64,000 nt of DNA, taken from the NCBI GenBank assembly GCA_032595685.2, contig CP159373.1:3499907-3563906 (forward strand), written 5' to 3'. Source of the stretch: Candidatus Electrothrix aestuarii. GTDB lineage: Bacteria; Desulfobacterota; Desulfobulbia; Desulfobulbales; Desulfobulbaceae. Below, in pieces: positions 17,799-27,057 of this stretch. Under the pieces are notes generated by a model, which saw nothing but the letters and a program-made list of their open reading frames with translations, was not told where the DNA came from and searched no databases. The number at the start of each line of letters is the position of its first letter. The stretch's first letter is position 1. Position numbers and translations under genes: made by a program.

Positions 17799-19634
17799 AT
17801 GGTATCTATGGTGCATCAGAAAGAATTTTTTTCACAAAAAGGAAAGATGAGCTTGCTCTTGCTTGCTCTTGTCGCAGGGCTCAGTGGTTGCGGACAGCCT
17901 AAGACCCTCCCGCATATAGCTCCAGACCCGGTGCCTCTTGTGCAGGCAGAGGTCTCTCAAGAGGACCCACTTGCCTCCTTGCAAAGCAAGAATGAGAAGG
18001 GCTGTAGCTATTTTCATTTCCTCTGGGGACGGCATGCGGAACTGGCAGCAGAGTATGAAAAGGCCCTTACCCTTTACGAGAAATCTTTGCAATGCAACCC
18101 TGATGCAGAATTTGTTCTGCGCAAGATTCCTTTACTTCTTCTGCGTCTTAATCGCGGTGAAGAGGCTATTCTCCGCCTGAAGCAGTATCTTGTTCACCAC
18201 CAGAAAGACACCATCTCGAGAATGCTGCTGGCCAAGGTTTATATCCGCCAGGGCGAGTATCAAAAAGCGGCAGCACAGTACCGAAAAATTCATCAGCTGG
18301 ATGAAAAGGATACCACCTCTCTGCTCTTACTCAGCGAGTTGTATCTTGCAGAAAATAAATATGATATGGCCAAGACGGCCCTTCGTGATGTGCTGGAGGT
18401 GGACGAACACTCGTATTCCGCACATCTTCTTTTGGCACGTCTTCTCGTGGCAGAAGAAAACTTTGAAGCTGGGCAGCAACATTATGAGCAGGCCCTTGAC
18501 ATTACCTGGTCAGAGGGGTTGCAACTGGAGTTGGCGGATGTCCTGACCAGACAGAAAAAATATAGCCGGGCCGTGGAACTGTACAAGGAAATTCTTCATC
18601 ATGATGAACAAAATGAAGAGGCCCAGGTCGCTTTGATTCACCTCTATCTCTTGCAGGGCAACGATAAAAAGGCGATGACAGAGTTGCAGCGCCTGAAGAA
18701 GAGCATAAAAAATCCTGAACAAGCTGAGTTGACTATTATTCGCCTTCATACCCGTTGGGAAGAATATGATAAGGCCATAAAGCTGCTGGAAAATTTTTTG
18801 CAGAAATATGAGCGTTCTGAGGCCCGTTACCTGCTGGCAGCCCTGCGGTTTCAAGAAGGGCAGTATGAAAAGGCCATGTCGGCTTTGGGGAAAATTGAGC
18901 CGGGGGCTAAGGAGTATGAGGAAAGTGTTTTTTTGCGAGTTCGGACTCTGAAAGAACTGAATCGGCATGGGGAGGCGGTACAGCTCTTGGAATCCGCTCT
19001 GAGCCAGGAAAAGGGGCGTACTCCTGATTTATACATTCTTCTTGCTGGCATTTATCAGTTTATTGGCCAGGAAGGCAAGGGGAAGGATACCTTTTTACGT
19101 GCCTTAAAGGTCTATCCTGAGAATGAACAGGTGCTGTACGAATACGGACTGTTCCTGGATTATATAGGGGAGCAGAGTGCAGCATTAGAGGTCATGGAGA
19201 AGCTCATTGCAGGGAATCAGGATCATGCTGGAGCCTTGAATTATGTTGGGTATACCTGGGCTGATAAGAAAATAAAGCTCGCAGAGGCCCTCCATTATAT
19301 TACCCGGGCGGTGAAACTTAAGCCTGACAACGGGTATATTCGCGATAGTCTCGGCTGGGTGTATTATCAGCAGGGAGAATATGAAAAGGCCAAAGAATCC
19401 CTGGAAATGGCCGTGGAATTGGCATCCGATGATCCGGCAATCCTTGATCATCTGGCTGAGACATATCTTGCCTTAGGGCAGCCAGAGAAAGCCAGAAAAG
19501 TTTGGCGTAAAGCCCTGGATATGTATAAGGAATATAAAGAAGAACAAAAACAGGGCAGAAAGGGCCGCGAAGAGCGGGAAAGTAAGCGAATACAGGAAAA
19601 AATTAATCGTCTTAAAAAGGGAGAGAGCAGATGA
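17799..19634 (+). CDS. TPR-repeat outer-membrane-type lipoprotein
   Basis: 611 aa. A signal peptide (KGKMSLLLLALVAGLSGC) ends in lipobox LSGC, so the mature protein starts with an acylated Cys. The rest is a solenoid of about a dozen tetratricopeptide units of 34 residues, recognisable by repeated A-x-x-x-Y-x-x-A/L-x4-P patterns (YEKALTLYEKSLQCNPD, YQKAAAQYRKIHQLDEKD, YEKAKESLEMAVELASDD). The C-terminus is a charged Lys/Glu/Arg tail. The stop overlaps the start of the LolB-like gene by 4 bp (ATGA). The pairing of a TPR lipoprotein with a LolB-like lipoprotein suggests a role in outer-membrane lipoprotein or polysaccharide handling; the function is not known. A start nine bases later is equally possible. 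Confidence 0.85.
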   Translation: MVSMVHQKEFFSQKGKMSLLLLALVAGLSGCGQPKTLPHIAPDPVPLVQAEVSQEDPLASLQSKNEKGCSYFHFLWGRHAELAAEYEKALTLYEKSLQCNPDAEFVLRKIPLLLLRLNRGEEAILRLKQYLVHHQKDTISRMLLAKVYIRQGEYQKAAAQYRKIHQLDEKDTTSLLLLSELYLAENKYDMAKTALRDVLEVDEHSYSAHLLLARLLVAEENFEAGQQHYEQALDITWSEGLQLELADVLTRQKKYSRAVELYKEILHHDEQNEEAQVALIHLYLLQGNDKKAMTELQRLKKSIKNPEQAELTIIRLHTRWEEYDKAIKLLENFLQKYERSEARYLLAALRFQEGQYEKAMSALGKIEPGAKEYEESVFLRVRTLKELNRHGEAVQLLESALSQEKGRTPDLYILLAGIYQFIGQEGKGKDTFLRALKVYPENEQVLYEYGLFLDYIGEQSAALEVMEKLIAGNQDHAGALNYVGYTWADKKIKLAEALHYITRAVKLKPDNGYIRDSLGWVYYQQGEYEKAKESLEMAVELASDDPAILDHLAETYLALGQPEKARKVWRKALDMYKEYKEEQKQGRKGREERESKRIQEKINRLKKGESR

Positions 19635-20452
19635 GATTGAGTACACGGGGGATATTATGCTGCTGCGCAGCTTTATTGATATTGAGCGCTTGCGCGACAA
19701 CACCTCCGAAAACCGTGGAGATACAGGACTCCAAGGAGTTGCGTCAGGTAGAGAGTAAACTCTCTCGCTTTTTGAGTCAGTCCTGCGTCAATGCTGTGGA
19801 TTGCGATGTGCAGCTTTCTTGGCAGGCCTATGGCCAGGGAAAGACCTTCTCAGCCACCATGCAGGCCATGCATCCCTCCTCACTCCGCCTTGCCATGATT
19901 GATCCGCTCGGTAGGCCCTTAATCCTGTTGGGAGCCTATGGAAACAAATTCACCCTGGCAGATAATAATGCCTCAATAGGGTACACAGGAACTATGGATC
20001 TGGATGTGGTTCGTAAATTTTTGCCGGAGTTTATCCCGACGACAGATCTCTTTTATTGGTTGAGTGGCCGTGTTAATCGAAGCGGATTACAGACCGTGTC
20101 GACCAGGATGGATGCGGAGGATAAGCTATACTGGTACGAGGTCGCCTACACCTATGGCGTGAGTAAGGATATGCATCATAAGCTGGCGCTTAACGAGGAG
20201 AATCAGCTGGTTCGCCATATGGTGCTTGATGCTGATGGTGATATTCATTTTGAGGCCAAGTACAGTGACTACTCGCCAACCCCGAAGATGTGTGGCTGGC
20301 CCGGTCGGATAGAAATTTCCGGCGATGCCTTAGAGGCCGATTTTACGTTGGTCTTTACGGAGCTTTTTGGCTTTAAGTCGATGGAAGCCAAACGTTTTCA
20401 GATCAAGATACCACCCCATTTCGAGAAGCGGAAGCTTATCAATGAGCCTTGA
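19631..20452 (+). CDS. LolB-like outer-membrane lipoprotein
   Basis: 273 aa with lipoprotein signal MRLSTRGILCCCAALLILSAC (lipobox LSAC). The mature part shows the half-barrel pattern of the LolB/LolA fold: VDCDVQLSWQAYGQG, then hydrophobic strands SLRLAMIDPLGRPLILLGAYGNKFTLAD and a WLSGRVNRSG segment close to the LolB WLRG region. LolB receives lipoproteins from LolA at the outer membrane. The chain is longer than classical LolB (about 200 aa) and lacks clear sequence identity, so this is a fold-level call. It is translationally coupled to the TPR lipoprotein. Confidence 0.65.
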   Translation: MRLSTRGILCCCAALLILSACATTPPKTVEIQDSKELRQVESKLSRFLSQSCVNAVDCDVQLSWQAYGQGKTFSATMQAMHPSSLRLAMIDPLGRPLILLGAYGNKFTLADNNASIGYTGTMDLDVVRKFLPEFIPTTDLFYWLSGRVNRSGLQTVSTRMDAEDKLYWYEVAYTYGVSKDMHHKLALNEENQLVRHMVLDADGDIHFEAKYSDYSPTPKMCGWPGRIEISGDALEADFTLVFTELFGFKSMEAKRFQIKIPPHFEKRKLINEP

Positions 20453-20489
20453 GGTGGGAGAAAAAACCTCATCATTTTAGGAGGAAAAA

Positions 20490-20708
20490 ATGGATGATGG
20501 AAGCGGGTTACTCGTAATGACAGCCTTTGTTGTTGTGGTACTTGCTGTCGCTCCATTGTTAAAGTCTAAACCTAAAAGAGATCCTTTCCTGCTTGATTTA
20601 GAGAATTGGTTGAATGGAGATAAGAAGCTTAAAGATTACTTTGAGGTTCATATTGAAAGACATTTTCCTAACTTCAAGGAATGGAGGGAAAGTAATAAAA
20701 AAAAATAG
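20490..20708 (+). CDS. Small membrane-anchored hypothetical protein
   Basis: 72 aa with an excellent ribosome site (AGGAGG ending 7 nt before the ATG) and a strong terminator overlapping its end, so it is very likely real. Residues 7-24 form one hydrophobic helix (GLLVMTAFVVVVLAVAPLL), followed by a basic and amphipathic cytoplasmic or periplasmic tail with many Lys and Glu residues. I do not recognise the family. Confidence 0.65.
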   Translation: MDDGSGLLVMTAFVVVVLAVAPLLKSKPKRDPFLLDLENWLNGDKKLKDYFEVHIERHFPNFKEWRESNKKK

Positions 20709-20740
20709 GGGAGGCGGGTGACTCCGCCTTCCCTATTTTT
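20701..20740. terminator. Bidirectional intrinsic terminator
   Basis: Inverted repeat AAAAATAGGGGAGGCGG (20701-20717) and CCGCCTTCCCTATTTTT (starting at 20724), one mismatch, 6-nt loop, flanked by T/A tracts on both sides. It ends the small-protein gene on the plus strand and the AMIN gene on the minus strand. Confidence 0.85.
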
Positions 20741-20788
20741 TTCAATTTTTAGACTTGAAGAAACAATAAGGAAATTTGTCACGAACCA

Positions 20789-21811
20789 TTACTTTAGGAG
20801 TTCAGAAGGGTCGCCAGTGGGCGCATTACCCAGCGTATTGATGATAATGACAAAGAGATTTTCTTCCTTAAAGAAGACCTGTTGCAGGTCATAGCTGTAA
20901 TTTGGGACCAGATCCAGGACAACCCGTACCTTTTTTTCTCCCTTATTTTTTCCAACCCTAATCTTCTGTATATATTTGCCTGAGGTTTTGAGGCTCTCTG
21001 GGAGATCTTTTGCTGCTGCAGTGTCCTTGAAATCACAGACCACTCTCGGCGTTCCTTCCTCGATACCAAAGACGATTGGGGGATGAAATTCATTAAGCTT
21101 GAACAGCACCATTTCGCCCCGGTTAGAGTCGTTATCAAAGGAGATAGAGGTGAGCATTGGTGTCCCTTGTGGGATTTTCTCTACCTCGGCTGCTTTGAGC
21201 GGTTTCCCCGCTTGCTCTGGGGCTTTTTCTTCTGCCTGCGCAATAGGAGCAACAGGCTGAGCAACTGGTTCCGGTTGTTCCTCAATTACCTCTGGTTCCT
21301 GTTTTTCATCCAGTTGTTCTGGTGGGGCAGCAGCGGTACTTGACTCAGACAGCTCCTGTTTATCCACGGGTTCCTGCTCAGCTGTTGGCTGCTTTGATCC
21401 TGCGTAATGGACAGAGACAACTAAGGCCTTTTCCTTCTTGTCAAAGTCCTGGCGGATATTGATGTCTTTATTGGGACGCAGGTCGAGTACCACTCGGGTT
21501 TTTGGGTTATTATCCTTATGGATACCTACTCGGATGCGTTTGATCAGCTCACCATTGGTATTGATGATGTTGTTGATCATTTTGGCTGCGTTTGTGTCTT
21601 CAAAATCAAAGACCACTCGGGGTTGTTTCCCTTGCAGAGTAAATATTTTCGGGATATAGGTGCCGTTCAGTTTAAAAATGATTCGTTCTTCTCCGTTACC
21701 TGAGGATTCGAAGCTGATGTCTTCGATCATCTTTTGGGCGGCGAGTGCCTGCCACCCCAGAAAAAGGAGAAAGACGAGTGCGACGGTTACCGCTGAAATA
21801 TTTTTAAGCAT
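20789..21811 (-). CDS. Exported protein with two AMIN domains
   Basis: 340 aa from the ATG at 21811, which is preceded by GAGGAA; the frame is open to 21847 but that start has no ribosome site. The signal peptide is MLKNISAVTVALVFLLFLGW...ALA. Two AMIN-like beta domains (residues about 28-135 and 225-335) share the pattern RIIFKLNGTYIPKIFTLQ...PRVVFDF / VLFKLNEFHPPIVFGIE...PRVVCDF and the following IRVG..K....RVVLDL. They are joined by a Pro/Glu/Ala-rich linker of about 80 residues. AMIN domains target periplasmic enzymes and secretins to peptidoglycan or septal sites. No catalytic domain is present, so this may be a localisation or structural factor. Confidence 0.82.
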   Translation of the reverse strand: MLKNISAVTVALVFLLFLGWQALAAQKMIEDISFESSGNGEERIIFKLNGTYIPKIFTLQGKQPRVVFDFEDTNAAKMINNIINTNGELIKRIRVGIHKDNNPKTRVVLDLRPNKDINIRQDFDKKEKALVVSVHYAGSKQPTAEQEPVDKQELSESSTAAAPPEQLDEKQEPEVIEEQPEPVAQPVAPIAQAEEKAPEQAGKPLKAAEVEKIPQGTPMLTSISFDNDSNRGEMVLFKLNEFHPPIVFGIEEGTPRVVCDFKDTAAAKDLPESLKTSGKYIQKIRVGKNKGEKKVRVVLDLVPNYSYDLQQVFFKEENLFVIIINTLGNAPTGDPSELLK

Positions 21812-22139
21812 TGTTCCTCGATTATTGCTGCTGATGATGGGGAGCATGGATAAATAAGATATTACACAGTAAATATTTGTAGATATATAACGTTTAACGT
21901 CGTAATGTCAACAAGTTTTCGCTGGCTTACAGGCCCAGGAAATCCCAGAGCGTCTCATTCCGGTACCAAAGGCTTGTACCCCAAGGTATGCAATTATAAA
22001 ACATCATGGATGATCTTTATATAAGGTCACCGTATCAGCATGGTTTATCCTTTCGATCCCCATAAAAGAACGGATAATAAAGGATACAATGCGTGTTTGT
22101 GAATCTGAGCTCCTTCAAAATGTATAGGTTAGAGAGAAA

Positions 22140-23459
22140 ATGTCCAAAATACAAATAATCGGCGGTGGTCTGGCTGGCTGTGAAGCAGCTTGGCAGGCTG
22201 CACAACGCGGCTGTAGCGTAGAGCTCTACGAGATGAAACCGACCCGTTTCAGTCCGGCCCATGAGTCAGAATTGCTGGCTGAATTGGTTTGCTCAAATTC
22301 CTTACGCTCGAATGCCCCGGATTCGGCTGTGGGGCTGCTGAAGGAAGAGATGCGGCAGCTGGATTCATTGATTATGCGAGCCGCAGAGGCAACAGCTGTA
22401 CCTGCCGGGGCTGCCTTGGCTGTGGATCGGCAGGAATTTGCCGCTTTTATTTCCCAGGCAGTGGCAGAGCATCCTGCAATCACCATCATTCGGGAGGAAG
22501 TGACCAGACTTCCTGATGAAAAATTTCCTGTGATCCTGGCGACAGGACCTTTGACCTCGGAGGCCATGACCGCTGCTCTCGTTGAACTCACCGGTGAGCA
22601 GCACCTGGCTTTTTATGACGCTATAGCCCCTATCGTGGCAGCTGATTCGCTGGATATGAATATTATTTACCAGAAATCTCGATGGGATGATGAAGGACCT
22701 GGGGATTATCTGAATTGCCCTATGAGCGAGGAGCAGTATAAAAACTTTATTGCTGTGCTGGGGTCAGCCCAGACTGTACCCTTGAAGTCCTTTGAGCAGG
22801 CTAAGTATTTTGAGGGCTGCTTACCCATTGAGGTTATGTGCGAACGGGGAGAGGAGACCTTGCGTTTTGGCCCCATGAAGCCGGTGGGACTGGCCCATCC
22901 TGTCACTGGGGCCAAGGCCCATGCTGTTGTTCAGCTGCGGGCGGAAAACCGGGACAAGACCATGTATAATCTGGTCGGCTTTCAGACCAAACTCACCTAT
23001 CCTGAGCAGAAGCGGGTTTTTCGGACTATTCCCGGCCTGGAAAACGCCGAGTTTGTCCGCTTGGGCTCCATCCATCGCAACACCTTTATCTGTGCGCCAG
23101 AGTTACTGGACACCTCCTTGCAGATGAAAAAACGGCCTGGTCTTTTCCTGGCTGGTCAGCTTTCCGGGGTTGAGGGCTATGTGGAATCCACAGCAATGGG
23201 ATTGTTGGCCGGTATTAATGCAGCGCGTCTTGTTCAGAAAAAAACAATGGTGACGCCGCCTCCGGCCACTGCGCTTGGCGCCTTAATCCATCACCTCACG
23301 GAAACAGAACCTAAGCATTTTCAGCCCTCCAATGTGAACTTTGGGCTTTTTCCTGCTTTGGAGAAAAAAATGCGGAAACGGGATAGGGGGCAGTTCAGGG
23401 CAAACCAAGCTTTGCAGCTTCTGGAGGAATGGAAGCAGGAGTTGGAGCCGGTCGGTTAA
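22140..23459 (+). CDS. trmFO: Methylenetetrahydrofolate-tRNA-(uracil-54-C5)-methyltransferase, FAD-dependent
   Basis: 439 aa. Uses 5,10-methylene-THF as carbon donor and FADH2 as reductant to make m5U54 (ribothymidine) in the T-loop of tRNAs. The N-terminal FAD motif is [18 protein letters not shown] (residues 6-23), followed by the family signature [20 protein letters not shown] with the active-site Cys, [22 protein letters not shown] and [20 protein letters not shown] near the C-terminus. The length is normal. It stands alone, converging with a uspA gene, and is followed immediately by a GTAGGGGC-type hairpin repeat. Confidence 0.95.
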   Translation: MSKIQIIGGGLAGCEAAWQAAQRGCSVELYEMKPTRFSPAHESELLAELVCSNSLRSNAPDSAVGLLKEEMRQLDSLIMRAAEATAVPAGAALAVDRQEFAAFISQAVAEHPAITIIREEVTRLPDEKFPVILATGPLTSEAMTAALVELTGEQHLAFYDAIAPIVAADSLDMNIIYQKSRWDDEGPGDYLNCPMSEEQYKNFIAVLGSAQTVPLKSFEQAKYFEGCLPIEVMCERGEETLRFGPMKPVGLAHPVTGAKAHAVVQLRAENRDKTMYNLVGFQTKLTYPEQKRVFRTIPGLENAEFVRLGSIHRNTFICAPELLDTSLQMKKRPGLFLAGQLSGVEGYVESTAMGLLAGINAARLVQKKTMVTPPPATALGALIHHLTETEPKHFQPSNVNFGLFPALEKKMRKRDRGQFRANQALQLLEEWKQELEPVG

Positions 23460-23463
23460 AAAG

Positions 23464-23543
23464 GTAGGAGGGCGCGAACCGCCCTTGTTGGTAAATCGCC
23501 TTGTTGGTAAATCGACGGGGGCGAAGACAAGCTTCGCCCCTAC
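23464..23543. repeat. GTAGGGGC-type hairpin repeat with internal direct repeat
   Basis: Starts GTAGGAGGGCG and ends CGCCCCTAC. It contains a small AGGGCG/CGCCCT stem, a direct repeat of CTTGTTGGTAAATCG, and a strong stem GGGGCGAAG/CTTCGCCCC (23518-23540). It lies between convergent trmFO and uspA and may act as a terminator although no long T-run follows. Related elements occur at 33892, 45968 and 61304. Confidence 0.65.
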
Positions 23544-23559
23544 AGAACCTGTGAACTTC

Positions 23560-24048
23560 TTACGCTTTCTTTGCCTCTTCGCAGATCTGACGATAAGGAT
23601 TAATGGTCATAACTGGGCAGCAGGCATTTTTCACCACCTTATCAGCAACACTTCCGAACATGATGCGTTCAAGGCCCTTGTAGCCGTGAGTGCCCATCAC
23701 AATCAGGTTACAATTAATCTCTTTGGCATAGTCGAGGATTTCTTCGCTCACATCACCGGTCAGCACTTTCCTGTGAACCGCGCTTACTCCGGCTTCCTGA
23801 AAGTCTTTTTCTTTCTCAGAGATAAACTCATCCATCCGTTGCTGGGCTGATTTCAGGAGTTCTTCTTCCAGGTTGGGCAAATTGACCGGAGGAACAAAGA
23901 AGCCTGAATAGTCCTCAAAGTTTTGGACAACAAAGACCAGGTGCAACTCTGCACCGAATTTTCCTGCTGTGTATGCGGCTGACTGCGCGATCATATCAGC
24001 GTTGTCGGAAAAATCAACAGGGGTAATAATGGTTTGAACTTCCTGCAT
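23560..24048 (-). CDS. Universal stress protein, single domain
   Basis: 162 aa from the ATG at 24048, chosen because GAGGAGG lies 6 nt upstream; the frame is open to 24099 but without a ribosome site. One UspA domain: IITPVDFSDNADMIAQSAAY at the start and the ATP-binding motif VMGTHGYKGLERIMFGSVAD with a following G-x9-G-[ST] region. Such proteins bind ATP and help survival under stress; this window has three usp genes. An aromatic, Pro-rich insert (FEDYSGFFVPPVNLPNLE) is seen in several sulfate-reducer Usp proteins. Confidence 0.9.
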   Translation of the reverse strand: MQEVQTIITPVDFSDNADMIAQSAAYTAGKFGAELHLVFVVQNFEDYSGFFVPPVNLPNLEEELLKSAQQRMDEFISEKEKDFQEAGVSAVHRKVLTGDVSEEILDYAKEINCNLIVMGTHGYKGLERIMFGSVADKVVKNACCPVMTINPYRQICEEAKKA

Positions 24049-24208
24049 GGTGTCCTCCTCAGTAATGAGTAACCCCGCCAAAGGCGGCAGGGTATTCAAA
24101 ATGAAAGTAATTTTTTAAATACGCTGTAAGCAGCGGGGTACCCGAAGCTGCACTTATTATATTATACGCTCATTCCTCTCTTTCGGGGAGGAAGAGTTCA
24201 ACGTCAGC

Positions 24209-25291
24209 TTAGAAATCAACAAGTTCTACGTCAAAGACCAACCAAGCATCAGGGGGAATGACGCCACCTGCTCCCCTGGATCCGTACGCCAATTCTGGCG
24301 GTATGATCAGGACACGTTTTTCTCCTTTCCGCATATTGGAGAGCGCCTGGTCCCAGCCTTTGATGACCCGACCTACACCCACTTCAAACTGGATAGGTTC
24401 ACGACGATCATAGGAACTATCGAATTTTTTGTCGTTGGACAGAAGACGGCCTGTGTAATGGGCGCTGATTTTGGTGCCCGGTGCTGGCTTTTCTCCTGTG
24501 CCCTCTTTAACAACTACCCAGTAGAGACCAGAATTGCTGAAATGAGCATCCGGCCATCTTTTTTTGATCATTTTGATGGTATCTTCCTGCTCTTTGGCAG
24601 CAGCGTTTTCCTGGACCTTATTCAGTTTTGCCTGTATTTGATCAAAGGCTTCCTGGTCGGTTTTGAAATTCTCTGCTGCTTTACCAACCCGGATAATCTC
24701 CACGCTTTTAATCACATCATTCTGGGCTATGCTGTCCACCACATCCTGGCCTTCCACAACGTGACCGAAAATGGTGTGTTTGCCGTTCAAGTGCGGGGTG
24801 GGAACGTGGGTAATAAAGAACTGTGAGCCATTGGTGCCAGGACCGGCATTAGCCATAGCCAGCACACCAGGACCGGTAAAGCGTAGTTCCGGGTCAAACT
24901 CATCGGCAAAGGTATAGCCAGGACCACCTGTTCCAGTGCCCAACGGACAACCGCCCTGGATCATAAAATCTTTAATGACCCTATGGAATTTTAACCCATC
25001 ATAAAAGCGAATACCAGTAGGTTTGTCTGCTCCACCGTAGGTTAAGGTGCCTTCTGCTAGGCCAACAAAATTGATAACAGTCAGCGGGGCCTTGTCGTAA
25101 TACAGAGAGAGCAGGATATCTCCCTTGGGAGTGCTTATCTTTGCGTATAATCCGTCTTGCATTTTTTCTTCCTTATGTTCTTGAGGTGTTTCCTCTTGTT
25201 TGGTTGTTGCTGAAACAGGCTGTTGTATCAAAACAAACAATGCCGACAAGATGATAGGAATAATATAACGTTTTGCAAGCAATTTGCGCAT
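24209..25291 (-). CDS. Exported peptidyl-prolyl isomerase: cyclophilin-FKBP fusion
   Basis: 360 aa from the ATG at 25291, which has GGAGG upstream and gives a clean signal peptide ([19 protein letters not shown]...SA). Residues about 50-200 are a cyclophilin: [16 protein letters not shown] with the catalytic Arg, [19 protein letters not shown] and [13 protein letters not shown] charged helical linker follows, then an FKBP domain (about 265-360): [42 protein letters not shown] and [18 protein letters not shown]. Both active sites look intact. It should work in the periplasm or outer envelope on protein folding. It is divergent from waaA. Confidence 0.9.
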   Translation of the reverse strand: MRKLLAKRYIIPIILSALFVLIQQPVSATTKQEETPQEHKEEKMQDGLYAKISTPKGDILLSLYYDKAPLTVINFVGLAEGTLTYGGADKPTGIRFYDGLKFHRVIKDFMIQGGCPLGTGTGGPGYTFADEFDPELRFTGPGVLAMANAGPGTNGSQFFITHVPTPHLNGKHTIFGHVVEGQDVVDSIAQNDVIKSVEIIRVGKAAENFKTDQEAFDQIQAKLNKVQENAAAKEQEDTIKMIKKRWPDAHFSNSGLYWVVVKEGTGEKPAPGTKISAHYTGRLLSNDKKFDSSYDRREPIQFEVGVGRVIKGWDQALSNMRKGEKRVLIIPPELAYGSRGAGGVIPPDAWLVFDVELVDF

Positions 25292-25501
25292 GAAGGCCTC
25301 CAACAGCAGATAAATGTATTTTTTTTTGACGTGCTCAGGTGCTACGGCTCCAATTGCCCCAGTTACCGCAATGGAAAGATGAGACAGGTGCAACGTATTC
25401 TACCGGAACAGAAAAACTGTATAGGGTTGCTAACAAAACATGATACCTGTTGTCAAGAAAAACCGAAGTATTTCTTTTTTATGCTTGCATTTTCTTCCCT
25501 G

Positions 25502-25531
25502 TTGACGAAGCGGAGGAATCTTGTTTATATA
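25502..25531 (+). promoter_or_regulatory. Sigma70-like promoter of waaA
   Basis: TTGACG (25502-25507) and TATATA (25526-25531) with an 18-bp spacer, or TTTATA at 17. Transcription starting near 25538 would exclude any waaA start upstream of that point. Confidence 0.6.
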
Positions 25532-25593
25532 GGCAGTTTTGCGGAAAGATGGCAAAAAGTCGCGCCTCTTTGAAAAAGCGAAGTTTTTTCAGG

Positions 25594-26928
25594 ATGAAAA
25601 GACAAGGACACAGCGTGCTGTACAAGATATATCGGATAACTGGAGCGGTTGTTTATCCACTGCTCGTTATGGTGTCACCGTTGCTTGCGCGTTTTGTGCC
25701 GAATTGGCAGTTGAGTCAACGACTGGGGCGTTATCCTGATCTTGAGGGATTTGGAGAAAAATCAAGGCGGGGACAGCGAATCTGGATACATGCAGCCTCT
25801 GTTGGAGAGGTTCAGGCTGCACGGGCTCTTATCGCGGTTTTGCTTGGTGCCTTACCTGAAGTTGAAATCTTTCTCACCACCATGACAAGGCAGGGAAGGG
25901 CGGTTGCCCGGTCTCTGCTACCCTCCCGGATTCCTTGCGAATTGGCCCCCTTGGATTTGCCCCAGACAGTGGGTAAAGCCCTTCAACGTGTGCAACCTGA
26001 TCTCTATATCTGTTTGGAAACAGAACTCTGGCCAGTCATGCTGACACGTCTGCGCAAGGCTGGTGTGCCGATGCTGCTTCTTAACGGTCGGATTTCCGAG
26101 CGCTCCTTTTATCGGTATCAGCGGATCAAGGGGACGTTAGCTCCTCTCCTGAATGGATTTTCCGCACTTGCCGCGATTAAGAAACAGGATAAAGAACGTT
26201 TTCAGGGGCTTGGCGTTTCTGCGGAGCGGGTTCAGGTCTGTGGTAACCTGAAGTATGGGCTTATACAGCCTGACTCGGCAGAGCAAGTGAGAAAAGCGTA
26301 TTGCCAAGTCCTTGGCATTCAGCCTGATGAGGTTGTGTTTCTCTGCGGATCAACCAGGTCAGGTGAAGAGGAACTCCTCTTACCCGTGTATGCACGATTG
26401 CGGGAAAAGTTTTCCGGGAAGCTGCTGTGGATTATCGCACCCCGCCATTTAGGGCGCCTGGGAGAGGTAAAGGCCTTGCTGGAACAGGCCGGGTTCGGCT
26501 ATGAGCTTTTTTCGCACTTTGTTCAGGGGGATAACAAAGACAAAGAGCGCCAGGAAAATATTATTCTGTTGGATAGTATGGGAGAGCTTACCCGCCTTTA
26601 TGCGGTGGGGGATTATGTTTTTTGCGGAGGCAGCCTGGTCAATAAGGGTGGGCATAATATTATGGAGCCTATTGCCCAAGGAAAGCCGGTCTTTTTCGGC
26701 CCCTATATGCAGGATTTTCAGGATGCGGTGGATTTGGTTCTTGCAGCGAAAGCTGGTGTCCAAGTTGCCTCGCCTGATGAGTTGTCAGAATATTTGCTGG
26801 ATTGTCCTGTGGACGGACATGTTTATGAGCAGGCTTGTCTCGCGGCGGAGCAGCTGGCGCAGACCCAACAGGGCGCGGTGACCCGGCAGGCGGAGATGGT
26901 TTTAGGAGTGCTAAATCGTTCTATTTAA
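25594..26928 (+). CDS. waaA: 3-deoxy-D-manno-octulosonic acid transferase (Kdo transferase)
   Basis: Transfers Kdo from CMP-Kdo to lipid A precursor on the inner face of the inner membrane, a mark of a lipopolysaccharide-bearing organism. From 25594 it is 444 aa and begins MKRQGHSVLYKIYRITGAVV, close to the family's usual first membrane helix. The frame is open to 25450, but the promoter at 25502-25531 rules out the far start. ATG 25549 remains possible. Motifs: WIHAASVGEVQAARALI, ETELWPVMLTRLRKAGVPM, LLNGRISERSFYRY, GNLKYG, and FCGGSLVNKGGHNIMEPIAQGK split around the nucleotide-binding loop. Palindromic element copy 2 begins 13 bp after the stop. Confidence 0.93.
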   Translation: MKRQGHSVLYKIYRITGAVVYPLLVMVSPLLARFVPNWQLSQRLGRYPDLEGFGEKSRRGQRIWIHAASVGEVQAARALIAVLLGALPEVEIFLTTMTRQGRAVARSLLPSRIPCELAPLDLPQTVGKALQRVQPDLYICLETELWPVMLTRLRKAGVPMLLLNGRISERSFYRYQRIKGTLAPLLNGFSALAAIKKQDKERFQGLGVSAERVQVCGNLKYGLIQPDSAEQVRKAYCQVLGIQPDEVVFLCGSTRSGEEELLLPVYARLREKFSGKLLWIIAPRHLGRLGEVKALLEQAGFGYELFSHFVQGDNKDKERQENIILLDSMGELTRLYAVGDYVFCGGSLVNKGGHNIMEPIAQGKPVFFGPYMQDFQDAVDLVLAAKAGVQVASPDELSEYLLDCPVDGHVYEQACLAAEQLAQTQQGAVTRQAEMVLGVLNRSI

Positions 26929-26941
26929 AACAGATTAAGAA

Positions 26942-27056
26942 TAGGTAGTGCTTAGTAAAGTCTAAAATTTAGGGTTAAACGTGTCGCCCCCGATTAGTCT
27001 TCGGGGCTTACCTTGAGACAACAACCCTAAAACTTAGCTATGACTGAGCAGTAGGT
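26942..27056. repeat. Palindromic MITE-like element, copy 2
   Basis: The left arm (26942-26976, TAGGTAGTGCTTAG to TTTAGGGTT) pairs with the right arm (27023-27056, AACCCTAAAACTTAG to GCAGTAGGTT) around a 46-nt loop, which contains an inner hairpin CCCCGA/TCGGGG. Outer TAGTGC and inner TTTAGGGTT are shared with copy 1. It starts 13 bp after waaA and ends one base before the ATG of the next gene, whose ribosome site would lie inside the element. Confidence 0.7.
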
Positions 27057-27057
27057 T

